A stretch of 64,000 bases of DNA, taken from Caballeronia novacaledonica. Its GTDB lineage: Bacteria; Pseudomonadota; Gammaproteobacteria; Burkholderiales; Burkholderiaceae. Made by a program: the position numbers and the translations under genes. Shown here piece by piece: positions 1 through 10,275 of the stretch (positions within the stretch are counted from its first letter, which is position 1; the number at the start of each line of letters is the position of its first letter). Below the pieces are notes generated by a model. The model ran no database searches and was not told the DNA's origin. It worked only from the letters and a program-made list of their open reading frames with translations. The stretch covers positions 62,001-126,000 of the forward strand of contig NZ_OGTP01000001.1 of assembly GCF_900258035.1 (NCBI RefSeq), read 5' to 3'.

Positions 1-1444
1 CTTCGAAGATCGAACGCGTGTATTCGCCGGTGCTCGACTTCGCGAGCGCGATCGGCAGAAAGCCCGCGACGGTGACGAGCGTGCCGGTCAGCATCGGGAA
101 CGCGGTGCTCGTGTAGGCGAACGCGGCGGCGCGCGCGCGGCTCCAGCCTTGTTCGAGCTTCACGGCCATCATCTCGACGGCGATGATCGCGTCGTCGACG
201 AGAAGACCCAGCGCAAGAATCAGCGTGCCGAGCGAGACTTTATGCAGGCCGATATCGAACAGATACATGAAGAGCGCGGTGACGGCGAGCACGATCGGAA
301 TCGAGATCACGACCACCATGCCCGTGCGCACGCCGAGCGACACGAGACTCACGATCAGCACGATGACGACCGCTTCGGCGACGGCTTCGAGAAAGTCGTC
401 GACGGAATGCGAGACCGCTTGCGGCATGCTCGACACTTCGGTGAGCTTCAACCCCGCCGGTAGTTGCGCACGCAACTTTGTCATCTCGTCGTTGAGCGAC
501 TTGCCGAGACGCACGACGTCTTCGCCCGGCTGCATCGTGATGCCGATCCCGAGCACGGGCGCGCCCGCCGAGCGCATCTGCGTGGCCGGCGGATCGATAT
601 AGCCGCGCTTGATCGTCGCGATATCGCCGAGGCGGAACGAGCGTCCGTTCACGTTGATGAGCGTATCGGCGAGCGCATCGACATTCTTGAACTGGCCGCT
701 CGGACGCACGAACACGCGATCGTTGGGCGTCGTCAGCACGCCTGCGGTCGAGACCGCGTTCTGCCCGTCGATGGCCTGCGCGATCTGCTGCGGCGAGATG
801 TTCAGGCGCGTGAGCGTCGTATTGGGAATCTCGACATAGATGCGCTCTTCCTGATCGCCGAAGTAATCGACCTTCGCGACGCCCGGCACGCGCAACAGCA
901 CCGTGCGCAAGGCATCGGCGTAATCGTGCAGTTGCGCGGGCGAGAAGCCGTCGCCTTCGAGCGCGTAGATGTTCGTGTAGACGTCGCCGAATTCGTCGTT
1001 GAAGAACGGGCCTTGCGCGCCCGGCGGCAGGGTCGCGGCGATATCGCCCACTTTCTTGCGGATCTGATACCACTCTTCCGGCACGTCCTTCGCGGGCGCG
1101 GAGTCCTTCATCTGAAAGAAGATGAGCGATTCGCCGGGGCGCGAATAGCTGCGCATGAAATCCGTGTACGGCGTTTCCTGCAGCTTGCGCGCGATGCGGT
1201 CGGTCACTTCCTCCTGCACCTGACGCGCGGTCGCGCCCGGCCAGAACGTGCGAATGACCATCACGCGAAACGTGAAGGGCGGATCTTCCGACTGCGCGAG
1301 CCGCGTGTAGGCGAGGATGCCGAAGATCGTCGCCATCGCGATGAGAAACACGACGAGCGCGCGATGCCGCAACGCCCACGCCGAAAGATTGAAGCGGCCT
1401 TCTTCGTGGCGATGCGCGTCGTCGTCTTCGCGAGTGTCGCTCAT
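1..1444 (-). CDS. RND efflux pump inner-membrane permease (HAE1/AcrB type), 3' part outside window
   Basis: The minus-strand frame from the ATG at 1444 gives 481 residues, the N-terminal half of a proton-driven drug exporter of about 1,030 residues. It shows a first membrane helix near residues 28-46, a periplasmic porter domain, then the second helix cluster with the family motif LGLLVDDAII near residue 412-422, whose paired Asp residues carry the proton relay in AcrB. The start ATG overlaps the stop of the adaptor gene (ATGA), so the two are translationally coupled. An outer-membrane factor is not visible and may lie beyond the left edge. The substrate cannot be told from sequence alone. 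Confidence 0.93.
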   Translation of the reverse strand, partial: MSDTREDDDAHRHEEGRFNLSAWALRHRALVVFLIAMATIFGILAYTRLAQSEDPPFTFRVMVIRTFWPGATARQVQEEVTDRIARKLQETPYTDFMRSYSRPGESLIFFQMKDSAPAKDVPEEWYQIRKKVGDIAATLPPGAQGPFFNDEFGDVYTNIYALEGDGFSPAQLHDYADALRTVLLRVPGVAKVDYFGDQEERIYVEIPNTTLTRLNISPQQIAQAIDGQNAVSTAGVLTTPNDRVFVRPSGQFKNVDALADTLINVNGRSFRLGDIATIKRGYIDPPATQMRSAGAPVLGIGITMQPGEDVVRLGKSLNDEMTKLRAQLPAGLKLTEVSSMPQAVSHSVDDFLEAVAEAVVIVLIVSLVSLGVRTGMVVVISIPIVLAVTALFMYLFDIGLHKVSLGTLILALGLLVDDAIIAVEMMAVKLEQGWSRARAAAFAYTSTAFPMLTGTLVTVAGFLPIALAKSSTGEYTRSIFE

Positions 1445-2562
1445 GACGCGAAGTCCTCGGGATGCAGCGGCGCGACGACGCGCACTTTCTCGCCCGCGGA
1501 AACCGTATGCACGCCTTGCCACACGATGCGCTCGCCCGCAGCGATTCCGCCCGCGAGCGTCACCGTGCGCTCGCCATAGCGCGCGACCTCGACGCGCCGC
1601 AGTTCGAGCGCATCGCCCGGCTGTTTGACGATCCATACGGCGGGATGGCCGTTGTCGTGGAACAGTGCCGTCGATGGAATGGTGAACGCGCCCTTCGCGC
1701 CATTCGATCCGGCAAACGCGATATCCGCCGTCATGCCGAGGCGCACGTCGGGCGTCGGCGCTTCGAGCGTGAGCTTCGCGCGCCAGGTGCGGCTTTGGGT
1801 GTCGGCGGCGGGCGAAAGCTCGCGCACGCGCGCCTTGAAGGTCTGCCCGGGCAACGCCGCGAGTTTCACGCTCGCTTCCTTGCCCACGGCGAACGCGCCG
1901 AGCGCGGCTTCGGGCACGTCGCAGATCACGTCGATATCGCCGCTCCAGGCGAGCGTGTAGACGGCCTGACCCGCCGTCACGTTCTGCCCGGTGTCGGCCT
2001 GCTCGGCGGTGATGACGCCCGCATGATCGGCGGGGAGCGTCGCGTAGCGCAACTGATCGGCGGAAAGTCCCGCCTGCTGCTGCGCCTGATTGCGTTGCGC
2101 GAGCGCGGACGCATAGGCGTTCTGCGTCTGCTCGAGTTGCGCGGGCGCGATGAGATTCTCCGCGGCCTGCGCGCGATCGCGATCGAGCTGCTGCTTCGCA
2201 TAGACGAGCTGGTGCTCGGCGGCATCGAGTTGCGCGCGGGCGCTCGCGTTGTTCTTCTCGGCATCGGCGGGATCGAGGCGGGCGACGATTTGCCCCGCCT
2301 TCACGCTGTCGCCGAGACGCACGCGCCGTTCGAGAATCTTGCCGTTGATGCGAAACGAAAGCGGCGTCGAATAGCGCGACTGAACCTGTCCGGGCAGGCT
2401 GGATGCGCTCGCGTGACCGTCCGCTTGCGCCGCGACGGCGACGACCGGGCGCGGCGCGGGGGCGGGCGCTTCATGCCGCTTGCAGGCGACGAGCGACACA
2501 CAGACGATCGGAACGAATGCCGCGCGCGCCACGACCGACACAGGTAAGTGCAAGAGCTTCAC
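1441..2562 (-). CDS. RND efflux periplasmic adaptor lipoprotein (HlyD/AcrA family)
   Basis: This protein would bridge the inner-membrane pump and an outer-membrane channel. With a GTG start at 2562, preceded by GAGG five bases upstream, it is 373 residues and begins with a clean lipoprotein signal ending in SLVAC (Cys27), so it should be anchored by lipid. A longer frame reaches upstream to 2658, but it adds a stretch without a signal peptide. After the biotinyl-lipoyl-like part come an alpha-hairpin rich in Ala, Gln and Glu (roughly residues 95-165) and beta-barrel segments, as in AcrA/MexA. It is the first gene of the operon with the RND permease. Confidence 0.9.
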   Translation of the reverse strand: MKLLHLPVSVVARAAFVPIVCVSLVACKRHEAPAPAPRPVVAVAAQADGHASASSLPGQVQSRYSTPLSFRINGKILERRVRLGDSVKAGQIVARLDPADAEKNNASARAQLDAAEHQLVYAKQQLDRDRAQAAENLIAPAQLEQTQNAYASALAQRNQAQQQAGLSADQLRYATLPADHAGVITAEQADTGQNVTAGQAVYTLAWSGDIDVICDVPEAALGAFAVGKEASVKLAALPGQTFKARVRELSPAADTQSRTWRAKLTLEAPTPDVRLGMTADIAFAGSNGAKGAFTIPSTALFHDNGHPAVWIVKQPGDALELRRVEVARYGERTVTLAGGIAAGERIVWQGVHTVSAGEKVRVVAPLHPEDFAS

Positions 2563-2760
2563 AGGAACCTCGGCGCCCGCTAGGGCATGGAGCCGCGCGC
2601 CTCGCAACGGGCTGCGCGGCTCATGGTCGAAGCAAGGAAAGGGCGACCCGGCGGGCAATTTCGAGAAACGAGCGTAAGCGGGGCGGATCGGCGCATTAAT
2701 CTGAAAGCCCCGTCCGGCAAGGGTTTCGACGACCCGGACGCGAATACGAGTTGAATTTTA

Positions 2761-2774
2761 ATACACAGTTGTAT
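2761..2774. promoter_or_regulatory. Candidate TetR operator in the divergent efflux/regulator gap
   Basis: ATACA-cagt-TGTAT is a dyad with perfect 5-base arms, placed about 50 bases before the tetR-type ATG and about 200 bases before the adaptor start. Position and symmetry fit an autoregulatory operator of an AcrR-like repressor. This is inference from symmetry only. Confidence 0.4.
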
Positions 2775-2822
2775 CTGAATGCAAAGCCGGATTTGTAAGC
2801 CGTGCGGTGCTACACTTCGCGC

Positions 2823-3446
2823 ATGAAACCTGTTCGACTCACCCGTGAGCAGAGCCGCGACCAGACGCGCCAGCGTCTGCTCGACGCTGCGCAGGCGGTT
2901 TTTATGCAGAAGGGATTCGGCGCATCGAGCGTCGAAGACGTGGCCGCCGACGCGGGCTATACGCGCGGCGCGTTCTATTCGAATTTTTCGAGCAAGGCCG
3001 AGTTGTTGCTCGAAGTGCTCAAGCGCGATCACGACACGATCATGCAGCGCCTCTCCACGCTCTTCGAAGACGGCGAGGCCTCGCGCGCCGACATGGAAGC
3101 GCGCGTGCTGCAGTATTACAGCGAGTGCTACCAGAACAACGCGTGTTTCTTGCTGTGGGTCGAAGCGAAGCTGCACGCGAGCCGCGACGCGAAATTCCGC
3201 GTGAGCTTCAATGCGCTGATGCGCGAGCTGCGGCAGACCACGACCGATTACATCAGGGCATTCTCCGAGCGCGTGGGCACGCCGCTCACGATGCCGCCGG
3301 AACAGATGGCGCTCGGTCTCATCGCGCTATGCGACGGCGTGCAGTTCTTCTATTCGTCCGATCCGCAATCGGTGCCGGCGCAATTCGCCGAGGACGTGCT
3401 CGCGCAGTTCTTCCGGCGTGTCGTGCTGAGCGGCGCCGCTGAATAA
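2823..3446 (+). CDS. TetR/AcrR-family regulator, divergent from efflux genes
   Basis: A 207-residue DNA-binding repressor. The N-terminal helix-turn-helix is clear: residues near 20-50 contain the TetR hallmark SSVEDVAADAGYTRGAFYSN. The C-terminal ligand domain is divergent, as usual. An upstream in-frame ATG at 2802 would add seven residues; 2823 fits the family better. It is transcribed away from the adaptor/RND operon with a 260-base shared gap containing a dyad, so it most likely represses that pump and itself. Confidence 0.88.
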   Translation: MKPVRLTREQSRDQTRQRLLDAAQAVFMQKGFGASSVEDVAADAGYTRGAFYSNFSSKAELLLEVLKRDHDTIMQRLSTLFEDGEASRADMEARVLQYYSECYQNNACFLLWVEAKLHASRDAKFRVSFNALMRELRQTTTDYIRAFSERVGTPLTMPPEQMALGLIALCDGVQFFYSSDPQSVPAQFAEDVLAQFFRRVVLSGAAE

Positions 3447-3557
3447 CGCGCGCAACGTGCCGATGGCACGCGCAAGCCCGATAAGCTAATCTTTGCGCGA
3501 GAGCCGCAAAGGCCGCGTTGGTCGCGAAACGGGGATGACATCCTGGAGGGAATCTCC

Positions 3558-5846
3558 ATGAGCGCATTCACGCGATGCATCATCGCGCTCGGTGTCGTCA
3601 TCGGGCGTGCGGCGTGCGTATCGTCCGTGATGGCCGCGCCGCTTCCCGTCGCGATGCAACGGTTCGTTTCGCCTCCGGCTTCCGCACCGGCCGCTGCCTC
3701 CGCGCCTTCGCCCGCGAGTCAGGCCGAAATGGTGCGTGCGCTGAACAGCCTCATCGGCACGCTCGACAACGATGCGCAACGCAACGCGCTCGTCACGCAA
3801 CTGAAAGCGCTGCGTGACTCGACACAGAAAGCCGCGCCGTCCGCGCCCGCGCCCGCCAATGCCGATCTTCTCGGCGCGATCGCATCGGGCATTGCATCGG
3901 TTGAAACGAATCTGAGCGGCGGCCTCACGCCGATGCGCGTCTGGAGCAAGCGCTCGGGCGCCGCCGCAAGCGAGTTGCAGGCCGTCGTCACGGGTGCGCG
4001 CGGCGAGTCGTCCGGCCAGATCGTTGCGGGAATGGGCGCGACGCTCGCGGGCTGGGGGCTGTGTGCATTCCTGCTGATCCACGTTCAGCGGCGCATCTTC
4101 GCGCGCTATGGCAAGGACGTCACGCTCGCGCCGAATCCGACATCGGTCCAGTTGCTCGCCTTCGCGTTGCGGCGGACCGGGCCGTGGCTCGTCGCATTCC
4201 TCGCGGTGCTGCTCTTCGTGCGCACGATGCCCGATGCGCTCGGCCGCACGCTCGGCCTCGTCATCGCTTACGCGATCGTCGCCGGCTCGATCTTTTCGGC
4301 CATCTGCATGATCGTGTTCTCGGTGTTCAGCACGGCGCATCGCCGGGTCGCCGTGCAGCAACTGCTGGCGCGCGCGCCGTGGCCGCTCTTCATGATCGGC
4401 GCATGCGGCGCCCTCGGCGACGCGACCGCCAACGCCGATGTCACGCGCCAGCTCGGCCCGAATCTCGCGGGCATCGTATCGACCGTCGCGGGTCTCGCGG
4501 CGGCCTTGCTGTCCGGCTATTTCGCGCTCGCTTTCCGGCGGCCCGTCACGCATCTGATCCGCAATCGCCCGTATTCGCGCAGGCGCGATCATCAGTTCGC
4601 GACGGAAGCGCTCGATATCCTCGCCTCGCTATGGCATATCCCGATCCTGCTGATCGCGGTGGCTTCGTTCGTTGCGATCGTCGACGGGCGCGGCGCGGAA
4701 GGCGACGTGCTGCGGCCTTCGTTGCTGAGCGCGGCGCTGCTCGTGCTCACGCTGTTTGCTTCCGCGTTGCTGCTGCATCTGACGCGCCGCCGCGACACGC
4801 GTGCGCGCCGCCGCGCGCCGCATCTGACGCGGCTCATGCACTTCGGATGCACGCTGGTCGTGCTGCTCATTTGGCTCGCCTATTTGCGCTTCGAGCTGGA
4901 ACTCTGGAGCGGGCCGATCGCGCGGCTCATCAAGCACAGCGCGATGACGCCCGGCTTCAAGCACGCGCTGATCGCGGTTGTCGCGACGGTGTTCGGCGCG
5001 TGGTTCATCTGGATTCTCATCGACACCGTGATTCTCGAAGCGCTCGGCCCGAACAGTTCGCGCAACAAGGCGCTCAGTCCCGGCGTGCGCGCCCGCACGA
5101 TGCTGCCGCTCGTGCGCAACGCGATCTTCGTGACGGTCGCGAGCCTCGCGGCCATCGTCGCGGCGGCGAGTCTCGGCATCAATCTGACGCCGCTGCTTGC
5201 CGGCGCCGGCGTGATCGGCCTCGCGGTCGGCTTCGGTGCGAAGTCGCTCGTCACCGATCTGATCACGGGGCTTTTCATCATCGTCGAGGAGACGATTTCG
5301 GTTGGCGACTGGATCGATATCGACGGACATGCCGGCACCGTGATGGACCTCACGATCCGCACCGTGCGCCTGCGCGACGGACAAGGCGCGGTTCACACCA
5401 TTCCGTTCTCGCAGATCAAGATCGTGAAGAATCTGTCGCGCGATTTCGCCAATGCGGTGTTCGAAGTTCGTGTGCCGTTCGCCGTGAAACTCGACGACAT
5501 CACGCGCATGATCGTGGAAGTGGGCGCCGATCTCAGCGATGACTTTCGCTTTCGCAACCAGATACTCGCGCCGGTCGAGGTGTGGGGCCTCGATCGTTTC
5601 GAAGCGAACTGCATCGTCGTGAAAGGGCAGATCAAGACGCGGCCGTTACAGCAATGGAGCGTGGCGCGCGCATTCAACGCGAAACTCAAGCTCAAGCTGG
5701 ATGAAGCGGGCATCGAGATGATGTTGCCGCAGATGCAGGTTCATGCGTCGCCGAAGGATCGCGAGGCACGCGCGCAGGCGGAGGCCCGGCATGCAACGGA
5801 CAGCGCCGTGCAGCCGGAACTCCGCGTGCTCAGGGAATCGCCCTGA
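3558..5846 (+). CDS. Large MscS-family mechanosensitive channel (YbiO-like)
   Basis: A 762-residue inner-membrane protein. It starts with a signal-like helix ending near MAAP, a Pro/Ala-rich periplasmic stretch, several membrane helices between about residues 155 and 490, then the conserved MscS core near 520-660: a Gly/Ala-rich pore helix (VIGLAVGFGAKSLVTDLI) followed by the cytosolic beta domain containing VGDWIDIDGHAGTV. Length and organisation match the E. coli YbiO group, which protects cells in osmotic downshock. A strong GGAGGG lies upstream of the ATG. The stop abuts the stop of the convergent phosphoketolase gene with no spacer. Confidence 0.92.
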   Translation: MSAFTRCIIALGVVIGRAACVSSVMAAPLPVAMQRFVSPPASAPAAASAPSPASQAEMVRALNSLIGTLDNDAQRNALVTQLKALRDSTQKAAPSAPAPANADLLGAIASGIASVETNLSGGLTPMRVWSKRSGAAASELQAVVTGARGESSGQIVAGMGATLAGWGLCAFLLIHVQRRIFARYGKDVTLAPNPTSVQLLAFALRRTGPWLVAFLAVLLFVRTMPDALGRTLGLVIAYAIVAGSIFSAICMIVFSVFSTAHRRVAVQQLLARAPWPLFMIGACGALGDATANADVTRQLGPNLAGIVSTVAGLAAALLSGYFALAFRRPVTHLIRNRPYSRRRDHQFATEALDILASLWHIPILLIAVASFVAIVDGRGAEGDVLRPSLLSAALLVLTLFASALLLHLTRRRDTRARRRAPHLTRLMHFGCTLVVLLIWLAYLRFELELWSGPIARLIKHSAMTPGFKHALIAVVATVFGAWFIWILIDTVILEALGPNSSRNKALSPGVRARTMLPLVRNAIFVTVASLAAIVAAASLGINLTPLLAGAGVIGLAVGFGAKSLVTDLITGLFIIVEETISVGDWIDIDGHAGTVMDLTIRTVRLRDGQGAVHTIPFSQIKIVKNLSRDFANAVFEVRVPFAVKLDDITRMIVEVGADLSDDFRFRNQILAPVEVWGLDRFEANCIVVKGQIKTRPLQQWSVARAFNAKLKLKLDEAGIEMMLPQMQVHASPKDREARAQAEARHATDSAVQPELRVLRESP

Positions 5847-8243
5847 TCAGAATGGCCATACCCATTCCGCGATTTCAGGTTTATCCGTGCCGTGCGTATG
5901 CGCATAGTCGAGATGACGGATGATCGCGTTCTTCATGTCTTCTCTCAAATGCGCGGTCCTTGCCTGCAATCGCGGCACACGATCGAGCACGTCGATCACG
6001 AGATTGAAACGATCGACCTGATTGAGAATCGCGAGTTCGAGCGGCGTGTTGATATTGCCTTTCTCCTTATAGCCGCGCACGTGCAGATTCTCGTGGTTGT
6101 GGAAACGATACGCGAGCTTGTGAATCAGCCACGGATAACCGTGAAAGTTGAAGATCACGGGCTTGTCGAGCGTGAAGAGGCTATCGAATTCACGCGCGCT
6201 CGATCCATGCGGATGCTCGGTATCCGGCTGCATCTTGAACAGATCGACCACGTTCACGAAACGCAGCTTCAGTTCGGGCAGACGCTCGCGCAGGATCGCG
6301 GCGGCGGCCAGCGCTTCCTGCGTGGCGACATCGCCGCACGAGGCGAGCACGACGTCGGGCTCTTCGCCTTCATCGGTGCTCGCACGCCGCCATACGCCGA
6401 TGCCTTTCGCGCAATGCACGATCGCTTCGTCGATGGTCGCGAACTGCAAATGCTTCTGCTTGTCCGCGACGATGATGTTGATGCAATCGCTCGAGCGCAG
6501 GCACTGATCGGCCACGACGAGCAGCGTGTTGGCATCGGGCGGAAGGTACACGCGCGTAACCGAAGGGCTCTTGTTCGTGACGAGATCGATGAAGCCCGGG
6601 TCCTGATGCGAGAAGCCGTTGTGATCCTGCCGCCATACGGTGGACGACAGCAGAATAGTTTCCGAGGAAACCGATGCGCGCCACGGCACGTGGTTCTTGC
6701 AGATATCGAGCCACTTCGCATGCTGATTGAACATGGAATCGATGACGTGCGCGAAGGCTTCATAGGTATGAAAGAAGCCGTGCCGTCCGGACAGCAGATA
6801 ACCTTCCAGCCAGCCGAGCAGGGTGTGCTCCGATAGCATCTCCATCACGCGACCTTCGCGCGACAGCTCGCCGCCGTCTTCGTCTTCGGGAAGTAGGTCC
6901 GCCATCCATATTTTCTTGCTGACTTCATAGATGGCCTGAAGACGATTCGATGCAGTTTCGTCGGGACCGAACACGCGGAACGTGTCCATGTTGCAGCGCA
7001 TGACGTCACGCAGAAAAGCGCCGAGCGGGCGCGTGTTTTCATACAGGATTTTCCCGGCCTGCCCGACATCGACGGCGTACTCGCGGAAATCCGGCATCTT
7101 GAGTTCCTTGCGCAGCACGCCGCCGTTCGCATGCGGATTCGCGCTCATGCGCCGCGTGCCCGTGGGCGCCGTCGCCCTGATTTCTTCGCGCAGCCGGCCG
7201 CCTTCGTCGAAGAGTTCTTCGGGTTTGTAGCTCTGCATCCAGCGCTCGAGTATCGCGAGATTCGCCGGATTGCTATGCACATCCGAGAACGGCACCTGAT
7301 GCGCGCGCCACGAGCCTTCGACCTTGTGGCCGTTGATTTCCTTCGGACCGGTCCAGCCCTTCGGCGTGCGCAGCACGATCATCGGCCAGCGCGGGCGCTC
7401 GACGTGTTTATCCTTGCGCGCCTTTTCGCGGATCGCGTGAATATCGGCGATGGCGGCATCGAGCGTTTCCGCCATCTTCTTGTGCATTTCCTCGTGGTCC
7501 GATCCTTCGACAAAAAACGGCCGATAACCATAGCCGACGAACAACGCCTCCAGTTCCTGATGACTGATGCGCGCGAGAATCGTCGGATTGGCGATCTTGT
7601 AGCCGTTCAGATTCAGGATCGGCAGCACGGCGCCATCGCGTGCGGGATTGATGAACTTGTTCGAATGCCACGCCGTCGCGAGCGGGCCGGTTTCGGCTTC
7701 GCCGTCGCCGACGACGCATGCGACGATCAGGTCGGGATTGTCGAGCGCGGCGCCATACGCATGCGACAAGCTATAGCCCAGTTCGCCGCCTTCATGAATC
7801 GATCCCGGCGTTTCGGGCGTCACATGCGAGCCGATGTGCCCGGGAAAGGAAAACTGCTTGAAGAACTTCTGCATGCCTTCTGCATCTTCGCTCTTGTCCG
7901 GATAGACCTCGGAGTACGTGCCTTCGAGATAGGCGGGTCCGAGCACGCCGGGCGCGCCGTGACCCGGTCCGGCCATGAAGATCACGTCGAGGTCGTCGCG
8001 TTTAATTACGCGGTTCAGATGCGCCCACACGAACGACAGCGCGGGGCTCGCGCCCCAATGCCCGAGCAGGCGTTGTTTTACGTGGTCGGATTTCAGCGGT
8101 TCGCGCAAGAGCGGATTTTCTGCGAGAAAGATCATGCCCGCCGAAAGATAATTGCACGCGCGCCACCATGCATCGACGAGTCGAAGTTCATCGCCTTCGA
8201 GCGCTGAAGAATGCGACGCGCCACTTCCGGAGTGTTTGCTCAT
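5847..8243 (-). CDS. xfp: Phosphoketolase (xylulose-5-P / fructose-6-P)
   Basis: A thiamine-diphosphate enzyme that splits xylulose 5-phosphate (and often fructose 6-phosphate) with phosphate to acetyl phosphate and a triose or tetrose phosphate. The 798-residue length is typical. Visible motifs include GPGHGAPG in the N-terminal part, the TPP-binding GDGEAETGP, and [13 protein letters not shown] in the central domain. The ATG at 8243 is chosen because AAGGAGA lies six bases upstream; in-frame starts further out (to 8294) lack this. No acetate kinase or phosphotransacetylase gene is adjacent, so the fate of acetyl phosphate is not shown here. Confidence 0.96.
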   Translation of the reverse strand: MSKHSGSGASHSSALEGDELRLVDAWWRACNYLSAGMIFLAENPLLREPLKSDHVKQRLLGHWGASPALSFVWAHLNRVIKRDDLDVIFMAGPGHGAPGVLGPAYLEGTYSEVYPDKSEDAEGMQKFFKQFSFPGHIGSHVTPETPGSIHEGGELGYSLSHAYGAALDNPDLIVACVVGDGEAETGPLATAWHSNKFINPARDGAVLPILNLNGYKIANPTILARISHQELEALFVGYGYRPFFVEGSDHEEMHKKMAETLDAAIADIHAIREKARKDKHVERPRWPMIVLRTPKGWTGPKEINGHKVEGSWRAHQVPFSDVHSNPANLAILERWMQSYKPEELFDEGGRLREEIRATAPTGTRRMSANPHANGGVLRKELKMPDFREYAVDVGQAGKILYENTRPLGAFLRDVMRCNMDTFRVFGPDETASNRLQAIYEVSKKIWMADLLPEDEDGGELSREGRVMEMLSEHTLLGWLEGYLLSGRHGFFHTYEAFAHVIDSMFNQHAKWLDICKNHVPWRASVSSETILLSSTVWRQDHNGFSHQDPGFIDLVTNKSPSVTRVYLPPDANTLLVVADQCLRSSDCINIIVADKQKHLQFATIDEAIVHCAKGIGVWRRASTDEGEEPDVVLASCGDVATQEALAAAAILRERLPELKLRFVNVVDLFKMQPDTEHPHGSSAREFDSLFTLDKPVIFNFHGYPWLIHKLAYRFHNHENLHVRGYKEKGNINTPLELAILNQVDRFNLVIDVLDRVPRLQARTAHLREDMKNAIIRHLDYAHTHGTDKPEIAEWVWPF

Positions 8244-8508
8244 TACAAAGTCTCCTTGCATTGAAGGTTCATCGGCAGTTGCGGATGCGGGCAAATGATG
8301 CGCGGAACGCTCTTCAAGATAGTTGCTGCGTGGGCAGTGCGAAAGGAGTCGGGCGAGGCTATTTCCGATTGACCGAAATATGGTGCCGTGTCATCTGCGC
8401 GACATTATTTCTCCGATGCCGCCCTCGCCGGACAATACCGTGTCAAATGAATTAAAATGATTTAAGAAGGCCGGGGTTTCATACCACCGTAACGTCCGCA
8501 GGCATTCG

Positions 8509-8955
8509 ATGACACGCCATATCTCGAGATATTGGGTCGCCGGCATCGTGGCTTTTCTAGTCGGCAACTTTGCGTCAGCCAGTGAGCAAACTCGCTTGAA
8601 TCCCATTCAGCGAGTGGTGGCGAGTGTGCTGTTCTTTCCCTATCCGGCCATCGTCTCGACCGCGGGCGCGCACGCGGCCGCCGCGTCTCGTCATCCGCGG
8701 TATCTCTTCAAAGGCACGCTGGACGCGATGGATGCCGTCACGTTGCCGAAAAACGACAGGAACGTGCATCCTGATCTGAATCAACTCGCCCGAGTTTCTC
8801 CGCTCCCGCCTTCGCCGACTTCCGTCCCCGTTCCGGTGCGTCCGCGCGACGACATCACGCCCGACGACGACTGGCATTTCTCCGCCAATCCGCAGCTCGG
8901 CGTGAATCACGAGCATGAAAAAGCCATGACGTTTTCCGTACGCCGCGATTTCTGA
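8509..8955 (+). CDS. Exported protein of unknown function
   Basis: A 148-residue frame with an N-terminal hydrophobic helix (residues 8-24, ending FASASE) that looks like a signal peptide, then a Pro/Asp-rich, probably poorly ordered body with a run of Pro, Ser and Val near residues 97-112. I do not recognise a domain. It stands alone between the phosphoketolase promoter region and the porin gene, with its own 260-base upstream region. Codon use is like the neighbours, which supports it being real, but there is no strong ribosome site and no homology evidence. Confidence 0.5.
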   Translation: MTRHISRYWVAGIVAFLVGNFASASEQTRLNPIQRVVASVLFFPYPAIVSTAGAHAAAASRHPRYLFKGTLDAMDAVTLPKNDRNVHPDLNQLARVSPLPPSPTSVPVPVRPRDDITPDDDWHFSANPQLGVNHEHEKAMTFSVRRDF

Positions 8956-9070
8956 ACGCTCGCGTGGCTTCGCGATCACGTGCGCGATTTTGAGGTTGCA
9001 GGGCGCCGATTCGGTCGCATAATGTTGAGGCAGTGCGCGTCTTTCCTCGAGATCGATGGAGCTGAGGCAA

Positions 9071-10246
9071 ATGAAAAAGTTGCTCATAACCGGCGCAACG
9101 ACGATGCTCCTCGCCGGGGCGGCCCATGCGCAAAGCAGCGTTACGCTCTACGGTCTTATCGACGCGGGTGTTACTTATTCGAACAATCAGATCAGCACGG
9201 CGGGCAACGGGCACAGCAATTGGGAACTGAAAAGCGGCCCGGTGCAGTACAGCCGATGGGGTTTGCGCGGCGCGGAAGATCTCGGCGCCGGATTGAAAGC
9301 TATCTTCAATCTGGAAAGCGGCTTCGACCTGAACGACGGTCAATTCACATCGAGCAATCGCATCTTCAATCGGCAGGCGTATGTCGGGTTGTCGAGCCGC
9401 GATTACGGCGTGCTCACATTTGGCCGTCAGACGGATGACATGGTGGATTTCGTCGCGCCGCTTTCGTTGACGGGCACGGAATATGGCGGCACGCATTTCG
9501 CGCATCCATTCGATATCGACAATCTCAACGATTCATTCCAGATCAATAACGCGGTGAAGTATCAGAGCCCGGATTTCGCGGGATTCAAGCTCGGCGCGTT
9601 ATATGGTTTCTCCAATCAGGCGGGCGGTTTCTCGAACAATCGCGCTTACAGCCTCGGCATTTCGTATTTGTGGGGGCCGCTCAACTTCGGCGCCGGATTC
9701 CTGCAACTCAACAGCGACGCAGCGACGCCGGGACAGCTCAACAGCAACGGCGCCGTCACCGATACGACGGGTTCCTCGCTGCTCGGCGTGCTCACGACGC
9801 AGCCGGTTCCGCTGGGCGCGCTGTCGAGCCGTCAGCAGACGTGGGGCGCGGGCGTGAACTATGCGTTCGGCCCGGCGGTGGCGGGCGTCGTCTACACGCA
9901 AACAAATCTGACGCAGTTGTTCCAGACCGGTTTGAGCACGCACGTGCAGAACTTCGAAGGGAACGTGCGTTATGCGCTGACGCCGGCGGTCGAGCTTTCC
10001 GCCGCGTACACGTATTCGCGCGCGGGCGGCCTCGCGGGCGGCGGCAATCCGCACTGGAATCAGGTCAGCGCGATGGCCGGCTACAGCTTCTCGCGGCGCA
10101 CCGATGTCTATGTTCAGGGCGTGTGGCAAGGCGTGAGCGCGAGCAGCAATTCGCCACTGGGCGTCGCGTGGATCAACGGCCTCACGGCGCCGTCATCGAC
10201 GAGCAATCAGGTCGAAGCGACGGTCGGCTTGCGGCATCGCTTCTGA
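9071..10246 (+). CDS. Gram-negative trimeric porin (OmpC/Omp38-like family)
   Basis: A 391-residue outer-membrane channel for small solutes. The start at 9071 follows GAGG and gives a textbook signal peptide (MKKLLITGATTMLLAGAAHA), then QSSVTLYGLIDAGV, the conserved first strand of beta-proteobacterial porins. The protein is rich in alternating beta strands and ends in LRHRF, the C-terminal Phe needed for BAM-mediated insertion. An upstream in-frame ATG at 9056 is less likely because the signal would be interrupted. Monocistronic; the MarR gene downstream is convergent. Confidence 0.95.
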   Translation: MKKLLITGATTMLLAGAAHAQSSVTLYGLIDAGVTYSNNQISTAGNGHSNWELKSGPVQYSRWGLRGAEDLGAGLKAIFNLESGFDLNDGQFTSSNRIFNRQAYVGLSSRDYGVLTFGRQTDDMVDFVAPLSLTGTEYGGTHFAHPFDIDNLNDSFQINNAVKYQSPDFAGFKLGALYGFSNQAGGFSNNRAYSLGISYLWGPLNFGAGFLQLNSDAATPGQLNSNGAVTDTTGSSLLGVLTTQPVPLGALSSRQQTWGAGVNYAFGPAVAGVVYTQTNLTQLFQTGLSTHVQNFEGNVRYALTPAVELSAAYTYSRAGGLAGGGNPHWNQVSAMAGYSFSRRTDVYVQGVWQGVSASSNSPLGVAWINGLTAPSSTSNQVEATVGLRHRF

Positions 10247-10275
10247 GGCGTCGTCAGCCGTCCCGTTCCCGTGCG

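Noticed and set aside
240..1379. A 379-codon minus-strand frame inside the RND permease region
   Set aside because: It is a shifted frame of the real permease; its Arg/Ala/His-rich composition is typical of high-GC shadow frames.
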